Of a stretch of 48,742 bases of DNA, positions 1 to 9,210 are shown one piece after another. A program made the translations under genes and the position numbers. The stretch comes from Chloroflexota bacterium (GTDB lineage: Bacteria; Chloroflexota; Limnocylindria; Limnocylindrales; CSP1-4). Position 1 is the first letter of the stretch; every line of letters starts with the position of its first letter. The stretch lies in the NCBI GenBank assembly GCA_027364875.1, contig DAHXON010000006.1, forward strand, positions 1 to 48,742, in the 5' to 3' direction. The notes beneath the pieces are model-generated. The model was not told the DNA's origin. It saw only the letters and a list, made by a program, of their open reading frames with translations, and ran no database searches.

Positions 1-242
1 GATCATGAAGCGTGTGCTCGTCGTGCCCTGATCGAGGGCTCCCACGTACTGAGCCAATTCGCTCACCCCATCTGCTACAGCTGCGATTTTCTGTGTGTGT
101 CGCATCCGCTTGTCGACGCTGTTCTGGAAGCGTGGTTGCGCAACGCGAGCTCACCGTAGCAAGGCCGCGGCCGGGCACATACCTCGATGCGACCCGGCCG
201 CAGGCAAGCCCCGGTCGAGGGAGATCCGAGCCCGAGGCTCAG

Positions 243-992
243 CTAGTGGGGGATGACCTTGTCGGCGAAGTTCGTAAAGAAGGCCTGATAGGTCAGCGCC
301 GCCACCGCGCCGCCGGCAAGAGGCCCAAGGACGGGGACCCAGGAGTAGGCCCAATCCGATCCACCCTTACCCGGGATGGGAATGAGGAAGTGAGCGATAC
401 GCGGCCCAAGGTCGCGCGCGGGGTTGATGGCGTATCCAGTGGTGCCGCCCAGCGAGCAGCCGATGACGAGCACAAGCAATGCCACCGGCAAGGCCCCAAG
501 TGCGGCGAGCCCGCTGGCGCTACCGTTGTGGGCAAACGAGAGAATCACAAATACCAGGACGAAGGTTCCGACAAACTCCGAGAAGAAATTCAGCGGGTAG
601 TTGCGGATGTTCGGCCCGGTGCTGAAGACAGCGAGCTTGGTTGCCGGATCCTCGGTCGCCTTGAAATGATCCCAGTAGTAGATCGCGACGATCGCAGCGC
701 CGATGATTCCGCCGAGCATCTCGGCGGCCCAATAGCCTGGCACCCAGTCCCACGGGATTGAACCGCTGACGGCGTCAGCCAGAGTGACGGCCGGGTTGAG
801 ATGAGCGTTGCTGATTGGCGCGGAGACGACGACGCCGCAGAACACGGCAAACGCCCATGCGATGGTGATCTCGATGTGTTGTGCGCCAAACGACTTGGAT
901 TTGAGGAGGAGGGCGCCCGCTACGACGCCATCTCCAAGGAGCACGAGAACCGCGGTCCCAAAGACCTCGGCTACAAACTTCTCTATTGTCAT
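243..992 (-). CDS. glpF: Aquaglyceroporin (MIP family, GlpF-like)
   Basis: This 249-residue inner-membrane channel is predicted to conduct glycerol or other small polyols and water. It has the MIP layout of two half-repeats, each with an NPA box: HLNPAV at N66-A68 and INPARD at N190-D194. An aspartate directly after the second NPAR is typical of glycerol facilitators rather than strict water channels. Hydrophobic segments cover about residues 8-30, 40-58, 84-106, 136-155, 163-182 and 207-234. The reading frame continues upstream, but the ATG at 992 fits the family start (MTIEKF) and is preceded by a GAGGGAG ribosome binding site. No glycerol kinase or dehydrogenase lies next to it, so the substrate is inferred from family alone. 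Confidence 0.9.
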   Translation of the reverse strand: MTIEKFVAEVFGTAVLVLLGDGVVAGALLLKSKSFGAQHIEITIAWAFAVFCGVVVSAPISNAHLNPAVTLADAVSGSIPWDWVPGYWAAEMLGGIIGAAIVAIYYWDHFKATEDPATKLAVFSTGPNIRNYPLNFFSEFVGTFVLVFVILSFAHNGSASGLAALGALPVALLVLVIGCSLGGTTGYAINPARDLGPRIAHFLIPIPGKGGSDWAYSWVPVLGPLAGGAVAALTYQAFFTNFADKVIPH

Positions 993-1405
993 GACATCAC
1001 TCCCTCGGACGATCCGTTCGACACCCCCGGATGCCGAAGCGTCGACCTTCCGGCTGGTACATCGTTCGATAGGGGCCGATGTCTGCAGCCGGGATAACAT
1101 GCCGCGTCACGAGTGGCCTTGTCTTCGATGCAGTCCTTCCTTTCCATGAGCCCGGCAACAGCTCGATCGGATGAGGGGCTCAGGCTGGATCCGGTCTTCT
1201 CAAGCGTATGGACGCGCCTGTCACCGAATCTCAGAAGAAGTTCAGGATCCGGCGATTTTCACCACTAGACAGGTGAATACGGTCCGGTGGGGCGGTATTT
1301 TCGACCGCCTGGCGCGCAAAATAGGGGGGCCGTATCCATGGATGAGAGTGCCCAATGGGACCCCCCGTCTTGCCACCCACTCCCCATGGTCGTACTCTCG
1401 GATCG
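993..1405. other. Divergent intergenic region
   Basis: About 410 bases lie between the minus-strand facilitator and the plus-strand SufR-like regulator. The region must hold promoters for both. I found no convincing -35/-10 pair, no clear palindrome and no credible small gene. If the regulator starts at the upstream ATG at 1355, the gap is about 50 bases shorter. Confidence 0.4.
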
Positions 1406-2203
1406 ATGAGCAGCGAGGTACCAGCCAGGCCTTGTCCGATCGACCTCGAACCCGAGCAGCGACGCCTCCTCGACGTCCTCAGGCGCAGCGGGCCGCTCTC
1501 GGCCGAGGCACTGGGGAAGCGACTCGGCATTAGCCGGAGCGCGATCGCCCGTCGCCTGCTCGCTCTCGGTCGCACCGGATTAGTGACGCGGCGTGGCGTT
1601 CGTCACGGCGTCGGCCGCCCAGTGCACCTCTATGACGTCACGCCTGATGCGAGGGGCGGGTCCGAACCGGATGAGGGCCGGTTGGCCGGCACGCTCCTGG
1701 AGGCCATTCGGGCCGTCGGTGGTGACGAACTAGTGGCCAGAGTCTTCGGCGCAGCTGAGCGGAGTGAGGCAGCCGCCATTGGAACGCGACTCGACGCCAG
1801 CGGTCTTCACGAGGCGCCGCTCGTTGCCCGGGTGCACTGCCTCGCGGACATCTTCGATGAGCGCGGCTACGCGGCGGACGTTGTCGAGGAGCGCGGGCTC
1901 CGCCTCATCGTGCACGCCTGCCCATTGCTCGACCTATCGCGGCGCTCGCTGGTCATCTGCGACTCCGAGCTTCGCCTGGTTGGGCTGGTACTCGGAGCCC
2001 TCGTGGAGCGTGAGTCCAATATCGCTGGCGGCGCCCGCGCATGCGTCTATCGGATCCGTGCCCGGGAGCCTGGCTATCCAGCTGCCGTGTGGACCTCCGG
2101 GCAGATGCGTGCGGAACGGGCAGGCGGCACCGCCGTCTCCACCGAACCGGCGAGGCAATGGACGGCGACGCAGTGGGTCGGTGAGCGGCGCAAGACGAAG
2201 TAG
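1406..2203 (+). CDS. Winged-helix regulator, SufR-like (COG2345 type)
   Basis: This is a predicted DNA-binding regulator of about 265 residues. Residues 15-75 form a winged helix-turn-helix (LGKRLGISRSAIARRL, then a basic GVRHGVGRPV wing). The C-terminal half ends in a region like that of SufR-type repressors. It has cysteines C172, C185 and C213 in the pattern HACP...VICDSE...ARACVYRI, where SufR proteins bind an iron-sulfur cluster. Cluster binding is therefore plausible, but not all family cysteines are present. No suf genes lie in the window, so its targets are unknown. The ATG at 1406 gives a natural N-terminus but a weak ribosome binding site. The ATG at 1355, with a GAGAG upstream, would add 17 residues. 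Confidence 0.72.
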   Translation: MSSEVPARPCPIDLEPEQRRLLDVLRRSGPLSAEALGKRLGISRSAIARRLLALGRTGLVTRRGVRHGVGRPVHLYDVTPDARGGSEPDEGRLAGTLLEAIRAVGGDELVARVFGAAERSEAAAIGTRLDASGLHEAPLVARVHCLADIFDERGYAADVVEERGLRLIVHACPLLDLSRRSLVICDSELRLVGLVLGALVERESNIAGGARACVYRIRAREPGYPAAVWTSGQMRAERAGGTAVSTEPARQWTATQWVGERRKTK

Positions 2204-2909
2204 CGTCCCGGTAGCTCACTCACGTTGGTGGGTTGAGTCCCCCAGACTTGGTGCAACAGAGCGGGTAGGCCGAGAAGCTGATCGGCCACCGCGTCGTCCT
2301 CGCGTCGTTGCTCGATCGGGACATCTGCAGGTTTCGGTGCGTCGAGAGCCAGTGCGCGACCTACGTTCGACCGGCCTGCCAATCGCGCCTGCAGTTGCTG
2401 CTGCCGTTGACACGTTGACACTGCCCGAATCGGAACTTTTCGGATGGTAGCGATCCAACCCAGCATGTACCGCGCCTCGACGCCGCGGATCACGACTCGG
2501 GTACTGATACGGGAAGTCCTGCCACGAGGACTCGAGCACGGGCGGCTCGTCAGCCGGTGTTGGGACCGCTACGTCGCACTCAGGTCGGCGTCGATGAATT
2601 CCTGGGGTGATCGATTCATGTGTGTCGCGAGATTCGGAGCTCCCACCCTCATCCACCGCGACGGTGCCAGCGTCGGCCTCCGGCGTTGGCGGGCAAGAAG
2701 GTCAAACGTGCCCCGACGCAGCCCGGCGACTGGTGCGCCGATAGGGGCAAGAAGGTGCCGAGGCCGGCGGGCTTTCCGTCGAACTTGGCAACCGTGAGAT
2801 CTCCCGCCCAGGGCGCGATGGCAGGAGCTAGTGATAGCCCCTCGTCAGTCAGGTTGTCACCACACGCAAGAACGCCACGGGCCCGAGCAGGACAAAGATT
2901 GTCTCCGGG
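2204..2909. other. Intergenic region with no convincing gene
   Basis: About 700 bases lie between the regulator and the CHAT gene. Open frames exist on both strands but have the arginine-, serine- and proline-rich composition of chance GC-rich frames. The only stretch with some protein character is on the minus strand, about 2660-2910. It reads DLTVAKFDGKPAGLGTF and faintly resembles part of a GNAT acetyltransferase. It has no in-frame start after the upstream stop, so at most it is a remnant. Confidence 0.4.
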
Positions 2910-5492
2910 CTACCTTGGCGGGGGATTGAACAGCAGGAGCCGGGCAGTCGCGAGGTTGCCTGTCGAACCACCAGCCACCAGGACTCGACCGTCTTTCAGC
3001 ACGACTGCCCCCGGCCAATAGACGGCCGCAGGGAGGGTCGTCGTGAGCGTCCAAGCAGATGTGGCCGGATCGAAGATCTCGACAGCTGACGTCGGCGAGC
3101 CCGTGGCGTCGAGGCCGCCCACCACCATAAGCCGGCCGTCGGAGAGCGTGACGATCCGACCCTGCGCCCGGCCATCGGGCATGTCCGACGTTCTCCACCA
3201 GCCGGAAGCGGGATCGTAGACGTCAACGGTGGCGCTTCCGCGTTCACGCCCATCCGACCAGCCACCGAGGACCAGAACTTGACCGTTCGGAAGCAGCGCA
3301 GCGAAATGCGCGCTCCGCGCGGACGACATGCGGCCGGCAGGCGACCACGTCCCACTCTTGGGATCAAAGAGCTCCGCCGAGGCCAGAACGAACTCGTCGC
3401 TTGATCCCACCCACCTCTGATCACCGCCTGCGACGAGCACCCTGCCGTCTTTGAGGCGAGTGGCAGATGCGAGAGCCCTCGGCGTCGCCATCGATCCCGT
3501 GTAGGACCAGGTGCCTCTATTGCTGTCGTAGATCTCAGCGGTACTAGTTGCCGTCCATCCACCATCACTGTTGTGGGCAATCCACCCTCCGGCGGCGAGG
3601 AAGCGGCCGCTCCCGAGATTGACCATGACGGCTTGAGACCGCGGTGTCTCCATCGGCGTGGCCGGGATCCATTGGCCGGTAGTCGCGCTCAGGATCTCCA
3701 CGCTTGAGAGTGGGGTGGCCTCGAGCCAGCCGCCCGCCACCAGTAGCGATCCGTCGTCCATACGGGTGACGCATGGAATCCGCTGCGGAAAGGCCATCTG
3801 GGGTCCCGCCTGCGTCCTTGCGCTCGCCACGTCGACCCACCAGGAACTCCTCGACGGGACCCCATTCGTGTCCGAGGAAAAGACAACCACACGACCATTC
3901 GGCATCTGGAATGTGGTGTCTCCCACGACCCCTTCGCTGAGCGATGGCAGACTCTGCCACACGCCCGTAGAGCCGGTGATCAGAGCATTGGTCAGCACCG
4001 ATGATGGCCCTGACGCCGAGGGCGCGAGGGGCGTTGGGCTTGCGGTTGTCGGAGACTCGGAGAGCGACGCACCTCGGTTGTTCGCGATGACCAGTGCGCC
4101 GGCAGCAATCACCACAACCAGCCCAGCCGCCGCGGTGGCGTAGAGCCGCTTGCGCAGACGAGATCCGGGCGGGGTCACCTCGTCACGCCTGACCTGGCCG
4201 ATGTCAGTCTCAGGATGGGTGTCCGGTTTGGCGCTCGCCTGTGATGGTTGCTCGCCGCTCGGGTTGGCATCCCGGGCCAATGTTGGGCCGGCCGCCCCCG
4301 CCTCGGAGCCGGGTTTCTCAAGGGGCGTCTCCCATGGCTGAGGCAAAGCAGGCGGCTTCCCCGACGCGATGCGGAACAACGTCGTGGTCTTGCCGCGAAG
4401 GAACAGGACCGGAGTCCCGAACTCGGTCTCGCGACCAGCGGCGAAAATCGCCCTGCGTGACTGGGCCAGGGCCGCGTCGATAGGGAGTCCACGCGCGAGC
4501 GCGGTATAGAAACGGTCCGCGAAGCAGACAGCCGCCTTGTCCGTGATCTCGAACTGCATCCCGATAACGGCAGGGATGCCTCTTTGCAAGATGCTCGTCG
4601 CGACGCCGGAGAAAGGGTCGGCATGCGAGGTTCTCGCGCCCTCGCAAGCGTTTAGCACTACGAGCCGGAGGCTTCGCTCGTCCACGAGCATAGATGACAG
4701 GTCGTCGCCTGTGACCATCCGTATCGGACGGTCACGTCCCTCGAATGCGAGCGAACCCTGTCCGGTCTTCTTGTCGAACTGCCCATGCCCGATGAAATGG
4801 AGGACGTGCACCTCGTCCGGCGCGCTGATGTAAGCCTCAAGATCCTCCAGTGTGGCCCGCGGCAGCCAGGAGAGCTCCACCTTACCGGCAGTGGCCAGTC
4901 CGTCGAGCGCGTCTTCGAGCTTCTTCTTCTCTGCGCCTACGTTGAGTTCCGGCAAACCGTAGGGACTGCTTACTATGCCGAGGATGCGCAGCGGCGGCGT
5001 GACTTGATAGGCATGTGGGGCCGTTGGCAAGTCCAGCGACCTGACGACTGGAGTGCGAATGGATTGCGATAAAAAGTCAGGGTCTTCGTAGAGGTACTCC
5101 CACGGGTGTCCCATGAGTTCGGATGCGCCCGTTAGGCAGATGGCCACTCGCAGGCCACGATTCCGCGATTCCGCCACCTTGCGGGCGGCCGCATAGACGG
5201 CACAGATCTTGGGCGGGAAGGCGGCGTTGAACAGCGAGCCGCCGAGCTTCCGGGCCTCTTCCATGTTGGCCGTTCGGCCTCGATGCCCACGGGATGCCGC
5301 ACGGGGCCGATTAACCTTGGATACGAACTGGTCGAGCTCAGCGTCGGAGAATGGGTTGGTGAAGGTGTCGGACTCAGAGCTACCGTCGGGGGCCAGCACT
5401 GCAACCCGGTAAGCCGGCCGACCGGCGCTGTCCCTGCCCGCATCTTCGATACGAAGCTTGAGCTCGTCGTACTTCAGCAGTGGCTCGGTCAT
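2910..5492 (-). CDS. CHAT-domain (caspase-like) protease with membrane helix and Kelch propeller
   Basis: This 860-residue protein has three parts. Residues about 75-370 form a CHAT domain of the caspase/separase clan. It has the usual lead-in (LGGSLFNAAFPP, ELMGHPWEYLY), the catalytic histidine H236 in LHFIGHG and the catalytic cysteine C283 in VLNACEGA, so the dyad looks intact. A proline-rich linker (about 375-445) leads to a basic stretch and one membrane helix (451-471). A second low-complexity Ser/Thr/Pro linker follows, then a Kelch-type beta-propeller (about 510-855) with repeated DGR.LVAGG strands and AEIYD or VEIFDP strands. The basic residues before the helix suggest the protease faces the cytoplasm and the propeller faces outside. 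CHAT proteins often cut partner proteins after a sensing event. The target here is unknown. The ATG has a G-rich sequence upstream (GGGGGGTGG). Confidence 0.88.
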   Translation of the reverse strand: MTEPLLKYDELKLRIEDAGRDSAGRPAYRVAVLAPDGSSESDTFTNPFSDAELDQFVSKVNRPRAASRGHRGRTANMEEARKLGGSLFNAAFPPKICAVYAAARKVAESRNRGLRVAICLTGASELMGHPWEYLYEDPDFLSQSIRTPVVRSLDLPTAPHAYQVTPPLRILGIVSSPYGLPELNVGAEKKKLEDALDGLATAGKVELSWLPRATLEDLEAYISAPDEVHVLHFIGHGQFDKKTGQGSLAFEGRDRPIRMVTGDDLSSMLVDERSLRLVVLNACEGARTSHADPFSGVATSILQRGIPAVIGMQFEITDKAAVCFADRFYTALARGLPIDAALAQSRRAIFAAGRETEFGTPVLFLRGKTTTLFRIASGKPPALPQPWETPLEKPGSEAGAAGPTLARDANPSGEQPSQASAKPDTHPETDIGQVRRDEVTPPGSRLRKRLYATAAAGLVVVIAAGALVIANNRGASLSESPTTASPTPLAPSASGPSSVLTNALITGSTGVWQSLPSLSEGVVGDTTFQMPNGRVVVFSSDTNGVPSRSSWWVDVASARTQAGPQMAFPQRIPCVTRMDDGSLLVAGGWLEATPLSSVEILSATTGQWIPATPMETPRSQAVMVNLGSGRFLAAGGWIAHNSDGGWTATSTAEIYDSNRGTWSYTGSMATPRALASATRLKDGRVLVAGGDQRWVGSSDEFVLASAELFDPKSGTWSPAGRMSSARSAHFAALLPNGQVLVLGGWSDGRERGSATVDVYDPASGWWRTSDMPDGRAQGRIVTLSDGRLMVVGGLDATGSPTSAVEIFDPATSAWTLTTTLPAAVYWPGAVVLKDGRVLVAGGSTGNLATARLLLFNPPPR

Positions 5493-5727
5493 CGGACCAC
5501 CCCCCGGGCCGAGATCGGCACCCGCGGTGCCAGCACCTTCCCTCTTGATTCTACTTGACGATGGAAGCGATCAGGCGTCTGATAGAGTCGAGCGCTCGGC
5601 AGTCTACGCAGGATGCCGTGGGTCGCGTGTCCGGGCTGCCCGGCGTGGTACCTGAGTGACCAGGACACGTTATGGAGTGGTCGTTCACGGGGACGGAAGA
5701 CAGCCTCGTTTCCGTGGCGGGAGGAAC
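5493..5727. promoter_or_regulatory. Divergent promoter region of the CHAT gene and its neighbour
   Basis: About 235 bases separate the starts of the two divergent genes, so their promoters must lie here. A perfect 6-bp hairpin with a 3-base loop (GGCACC-CGC-GGTGCC, 5517-5531) lies in the predicted leader of the CHAT gene. A TTGACG at 5555-5560 could be a plus-strand -35 box, but no good -10 box sits at 16-18 bases from it. It lacks the TTCGAA arms of the regulon promoters found later in the window. Confidence 0.35.
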
Positions 5728-6450
5728 ATGACCATGACCACGATGAGCGGGACCCATCTGTTCCGGCCCAACCTGGTGCAAACGGTTACGGAGGACGACC
5801 TGCCGCGGCTGAGCCTCGCCACGCGCCGGATCACTCGCCGGGCGCTCCCCGCCAAGGCGACCGCGATCCGGCTCCAAATCCGCTCGATACAGATCATGCG
5901 CGGGTTGGATGGATGGCTGGGGATGTCAGCTCACGGCGTTCTTGTGATCTCGAGCGTCGTTGACGGCATGACCAAACAGCCGATCACTTATCAGGGCAGG
6001 CCGTACCTCAACGTGCATGACGGCGATTTCGTGCCGATCGGGCCCGTCGGGGATCCTGATGCGGTCTACAACGTCTATCTTCGTGAGGGAGAGCTTCCCC
6101 GTACACTGGCATTCTCGCTGCTGGTCTTGCGAAGCAACGCTGGCATTCGCGATCTCGGGAATGTGATCGGCGCCGCAATGGCTGACGAGCGCTACAAGTC
6201 GCTCGCGGAGACGCTGTCGACGGCGGTGACGGCCGCGTCACCGGTGTACGGCACCGTCCTCCAGGTCGCGCAAGGGAGCATCAGCCTGATCGCCGATCAC
6301 CTGAAAGCGAAGCCAGACGATCAGCTGGGCTACTACCAAGTGAACTACACGAATCAGTTCGATAGCCTGGGGGTCGGACGACATCCCGCCAAGGCTCGGA
6401 GTATTGCGGTGGACAAGATCAGGCTCGCCTACCAGCTCGATGCCAGTTGA
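5728..6450 (+). CDS. Hypothetical protein, divergent partner of the CHAT protease
   Basis: I do not recognise this protein of about 240 residues. After a polar N-terminus, residues about 45-130 alternate like beta strands (TAIRLQIRSIQIMRG, GVLVISSVVDG, AVYNVYLREG). A more helical middle follows (DLGNVIGAAMADERYKSLAE), then a C-terminal stretch with PDDQLGYYQVNYTN and LGVGRHP. The acidic PDDQLG turn recalls C2-like beta-sandwiches, but that is weak. No signal peptide, lipobox or clear membrane helix is visible. GGGAGG at 5719-5724 is 3 bases from the ATG at 5728 and 9 bases from the ATG at 5734, so the true start may be the second. It shares a divergent control region with the CHAT protease, so a role as substrate, effector or regulator of that protease is a reasonable guess. 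Confidence 0.7.
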   Translation: MTMTTMSGTHLFRPNLVQTVTEDDLPRLSLATRRITRRALPAKATAIRLQIRSIQIMRGLDGWLGMSAHGVLVISSVVDGMTKQPITYQGRPYLNVHDGDFVPIGPVGDPDAVYNVYLREGELPRTLAFSLLVLRSNAGIRDLGNVIGAAMADERYKSLAETLSTAVTAASPVYGTVLQVAQGSISLIADHLKAKPDDQLGYYQVNYTNQFDSLGVGRHPAKARSIAVDKIRLAYQLDAS

Positions 6451-6963
6451 CCGACGAATCTGGCGGAGGTTGGCCAGCGGCTAAGAACGGCCGCGGGGTG
6501 GCAGGTGCCTCGGCTCTGCCGGCAGCACGGCCTGCGCTGCCCCGACGCTTCGCCCGTATCTGACCATCCGTCAGAGTGCAAATTCCCGACAACTAGCTAC
6601 CCCTGCCTGCCGTCGTACGACGACTGGCGACGCCTGCTGGAGCAGATCCGTCCGGGCGCGGCGGCAGCCTGCGCGGGGAGTGCATCCAACGAGAGCCGAC
6701 ACGCTCACGCCCACTGTGGGCGGTACTTTGGCCCCCAAGGGCAGAGCCGCCCTCTCTCGGTCTCGGCTGATGTTCGCGTTGGCGAGGCGACGGCAACTTG
6801 GTTGGGCGGGACTACCTGATCTGGCACTGGCGTGTGTTGATCCATCGGCCAGGCTGCCGATTGGATGCCGCGCGCGGCCGCGACTAGGCTTCGCTCGCCG
6901 GAACGGCGGGAAGGCCGCCGAGATCTCACGCCTGGCGACGCAGTGCATAGATCCCGTCTCGGG
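6451..6963. other. Convergent intergenic region
   Basis: About 510 bases lie between the stop of the hypothetical protein and the end of the sugar operon. I see no conserved protein signature and no strong terminator hairpin with a T tract. Short GC-rich inverted repeats occur but are not distinctive at this base composition. Confidence 0.4.
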
Positions 6964-8178
6964 CTAGGACCTGTGGATAGGTTGTGGCTGACTGGCCACC
7001 CCGAGGTCTCCAGAGGCATCCGCCCTGCCGGGCATCCGTGCCCAGCTTCCCGTCTTGGCGCTGGCGAGCGCGGTTTCGACAAACTCGACCGCCCGGGCTC
7101 CATCTGCGAGCGTCGGATAGGCGCTACGACCCGCAGATTGTGCCGGGTCTTCGCCGGACGCGATCGCAGCGTAGAAGGGCCTGAAAAGGTCTCGGAGCGC
7201 TCCACCCCATCCTTCGGGATGACCAGCAGGCAGAGCCGGCACCCCCGTGTCGTCCCCCTCGCGCGGACCGCGAGTCAGGGTAAGCGCATCGTCTCGCGAG
7301 GCAAACCAGAGCGTTTCCGGTCGCTCCTGCTGCCAGGCAAGAGAACGGAGCGAGCCTGTGAGCTCAAACGAGAAGTCGTTGTGATGACCGTGGCTCACCT
7401 GGCTCACCACGCATGCCCCGAGAGCGCCGCCCTCGAACCGCACCAATAGGTTCGCCACGTCCTCTGAACTTACCTGGGCCATCTTTCCGCCGTTCGCCGC
7501 GGCAAAGGTGGAAGCCGACCCATCGGACTTAGCGCGCCTGGCGATCACGGTGGCCAGGTCCGCGAACACGGCCTCTATCCGCAGGCCGGTCACGTATTCA
7601 ACCGCGTCGAACCAATGCGCCCCGATGTCCGCCACGGCCCGTGAAGGACCTCCAATGCTAGTGTCGACGCGCCAGTTGTAGTCCGAGGCGCGCGCCAACC
7701 AGTCCTGAAGATATCGGCCGTGCACAAGGCGAATTGAGCCCAGCTGCCCTTCGGCGACGAGGGCTCGGGCTCGCTGGACCATCGGGTAGCCGCGGTACGT
7801 GAAGCTCACCATCGAATGACGCCGCTCGGTGTGGGCGAGCCTGACGAGAGCCCAGGCCGAAGCACTGTCGAGGGCGAGCGGTTTCTCGACCACGACGTGT
7901 TTGCCCGACTCGATCGCCGCCGTGGCTAGAGACACGTGCGTCGCGTTGGGGGTGCAGATGTGGATTACGTCGATAGACGGATCAGCTATGAGTCCCGCGA
8001 CGTCAGTCGTAGCGCGATCGATTCCGAGCGCCTGCGCACAGGCCGCCAGCTGTTCTGGCTCGGCGCCGCCCAGGGCCACCACCTGGCCATATCCACCGCG
8101 TCGAACGGCGTCCACGTGGTGAGGCCCGACGAAGCCGGTACCGATGACGGCGACCCGGATAAGCGTCCGCCGAGTCAT
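6964..8178 (-). CDS. Gfo/Idh/MocA-family oxidoreductase (last gene of sugar operon)
   Basis: This is a 404-residue NAD(P)-dependent sugar or polyol dehydrogenase. The Rossmann motif is at residues 11-18 (VIGTGFVG). The EKP motif with the family's catalytic lysine K99 follows in HVVVEKPLAL, and a downstream DIGAHWFD matches the usual active-site aspartate/histidine segment. The ATG at 8178 overlaps the stop of the preceding isomerase gene (ATGA), indicating translational coupling. The family oxidises or reduces cyclic sugars, inositols and their keto forms. The substrate cannot be read from the sequence. With a second member at 10073-11182 and three TIM-barrel isomerases in the same operon, it may act on a keto-sugar intermediate. 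Confidence 0.88.
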   Translation of the reverse strand: MTRRTLIRVAVIGTGFVGPHHVDAVRRGGYGQVVALGGAEPEQLAACAQALGIDRATTDVAGLIADPSIDVIHICTPNATHVSLATAAIESGKHVVVEKPLALDSASAWALVRLAHTERRHSMVSFTYRGYPMVQRARALVAEGQLGSIRLVHGRYLQDWLARASDYNWRVDTSIGGPSRAVADIGAHWFDAVEYVTGLRIEAVFADLATVIARRAKSDGSASTFAAANGGKMAQVSSEDVANLLVRFEGGALGACVVSQVSHGHHNDFSFELTGSLRSLAWQQERPETLWFASRDDALTLTRGPREGDDTGVPALPAGHPEGWGGALRDLFRPFYAAIASGEDPAQSAGRSAYPTLADGARAVEFVETALASAKTGSWARMPGRADASGDLGVASQPQPIHRS

Positions 8179-9152
8179 GCCCACCACGCATCGGCGATGG
8201 CCGGCTCGGTCGGCATGATGGAACGAAGGAATGACACGGCTTTCGCGAACCCGTCATCAACGGACAGCAGCGCGTCCTCGTGCTCGATCGATAGTACGCC
8301 GTCATAACCCGCGAGCCGCAGCGCGCTCAAATACCGTCTCCAGTCCAATTCGGAATGGCCGTACCCCATGGTTCGGAAGATCCAGCTTCGGCGGCCGATC
8401 GCCGATAGCGGGGTAGTGTCGAGAACGCCATTGACCGATGCCGGGGGAAGGAGGGCAGTGTCCTTGGCATGCACGTGGAATAGCGTCCCGGCCGCCCCAA
8501 GGACGCCGATCGCTGACTCCAGATCGACACCTTGCCAGAAGAGATGACTCGGGTCCAGGTTGGCTCCGATCACCTCCCCTGACTCGCCGCAGGCATCGCG
8601 AAGACGCAGCAAGGTCGATGGGTTGTAGACGACGAAACCCGGGTGCATCTCGAACCCGAGGCGGACGTGATGCGCACTCGCGAACGAAGCGGCTTCGCGC
8701 CAGTATGGAACGACTTTCTCCTGCCATTGCCATTCGAGCACTTCGCCGTACTCGGTGGGCCACGCGCAAGTAACCCAGTTTGGATGGGTCGCCGTCTCGG
8801 AGTCGCCCGGGCAGCCACTGAACACATTCACGACCTCGACGCCAACGCGCTCCGCCAGCTCCACGGTTCGCAGGAACGTTTCGTGGCTCTCCCTGGCGAT
8901 AGCCGAGCGCGGGTGCAGGGGATTTCCCTGGCACGACAGGGCGCTGACGGTGAGCCGTCGCGTCTCGACGGCTCGGGCGAAGGCCGAGAGCTTCGTCGAG
9001 TCGGCCAGAAGCTCCGCGGGATTGCAGTGGGCATTTCCGGGGAAGTTGCCCGTCCCGATCTCGACCGCGTCCATGCCCGCTTCAGCCGCGCGGTCCAGCG
9101 CCGCCTCGAAGGGCATCCGGCCAAACAGGACCAAAAAGACACCGAGTTTCAT
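8175..9152 (-). CDS. Sugar phosphate isomerase/epimerase (AP endonuclease 2-type TIM barrel)
   Basis: This 325-residue cytoplasmic enzyme of the xylose isomerase-like TIM-barrel superfamily starts with the usual MKLGVFLVLFG. Family metal and base residues are visible: the E/H pair in GFEMHPGFVVYNP, the aspartate and histidine in ANLDPSHLFWQG, a histidine in FHVHAKD and a C-terminal glutamate in LSIEHEDALL. Members include IolE, IolI, IolH and lyases or hydratases acting on 3-keto sugars. The protein is longer than the common 270-290 residues because of insertions in the middle. A GGAGG ribosome binding site lies 5 bases before the ATG, and the stop overlaps the next gene by 4 bp. The exact reaction is unknown. 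Confidence 0.85.
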   Translation of the reverse strand: MKLGVFLVLFGRMPFEAALDRAAEAGMDAVEIGTGNFPGNAHCNPAELLADSTKLSAFARAVETRRLTVSALSCQGNPLHPRSAIARESHETFLRTVELAERVGVEVVNVFSGCPGDSETATHPNWVTCAWPTEYGEVLEWQWQEKVVPYWREAASFASAHHVRLGFEMHPGFVVYNPSTLLRLRDACGESGEVIGANLDPSHLFWQGVDLESAIGVLGAAGTLFHVHAKDTALLPPASVNGVLDTTPLSAIGRRSWIFRTMGYGHSELDWRRYLSALRLAGYDGVLSIEHEDALLSVDDGFAKAVSFLRSIMPTEPAIADAWWA

Positions 9153-9210
9153 TCGAACCTCCAGCCGGCCACCAATCCCTGGCCCGTCTCGGTGGGACCG
9201 CCGCTTGTGA

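Noticed and set aside
12-761. Long plus-strand open frame opposite the facilitator gene
   Set aside because: It runs antisense to a clear MIP-family gene and has the polar, Arg/Gly/Glu-rich composition of a shadow frame.
5555-5560. TTGACG before the CHAT partner as a fourth regulon promoter
   Set aside because: It has no TTCGAA arms and no good -10 box at the right distance.
5728-6450. Idea that the CHAT partner is a bacterial gasdermin
   Set aside because: CHAT-type proteases can sit beside gasdermins and the length is similar, but I see no gasdermin-like N-terminus, lipidation site or amphipathic strand pattern. Structure prediction would settle it.
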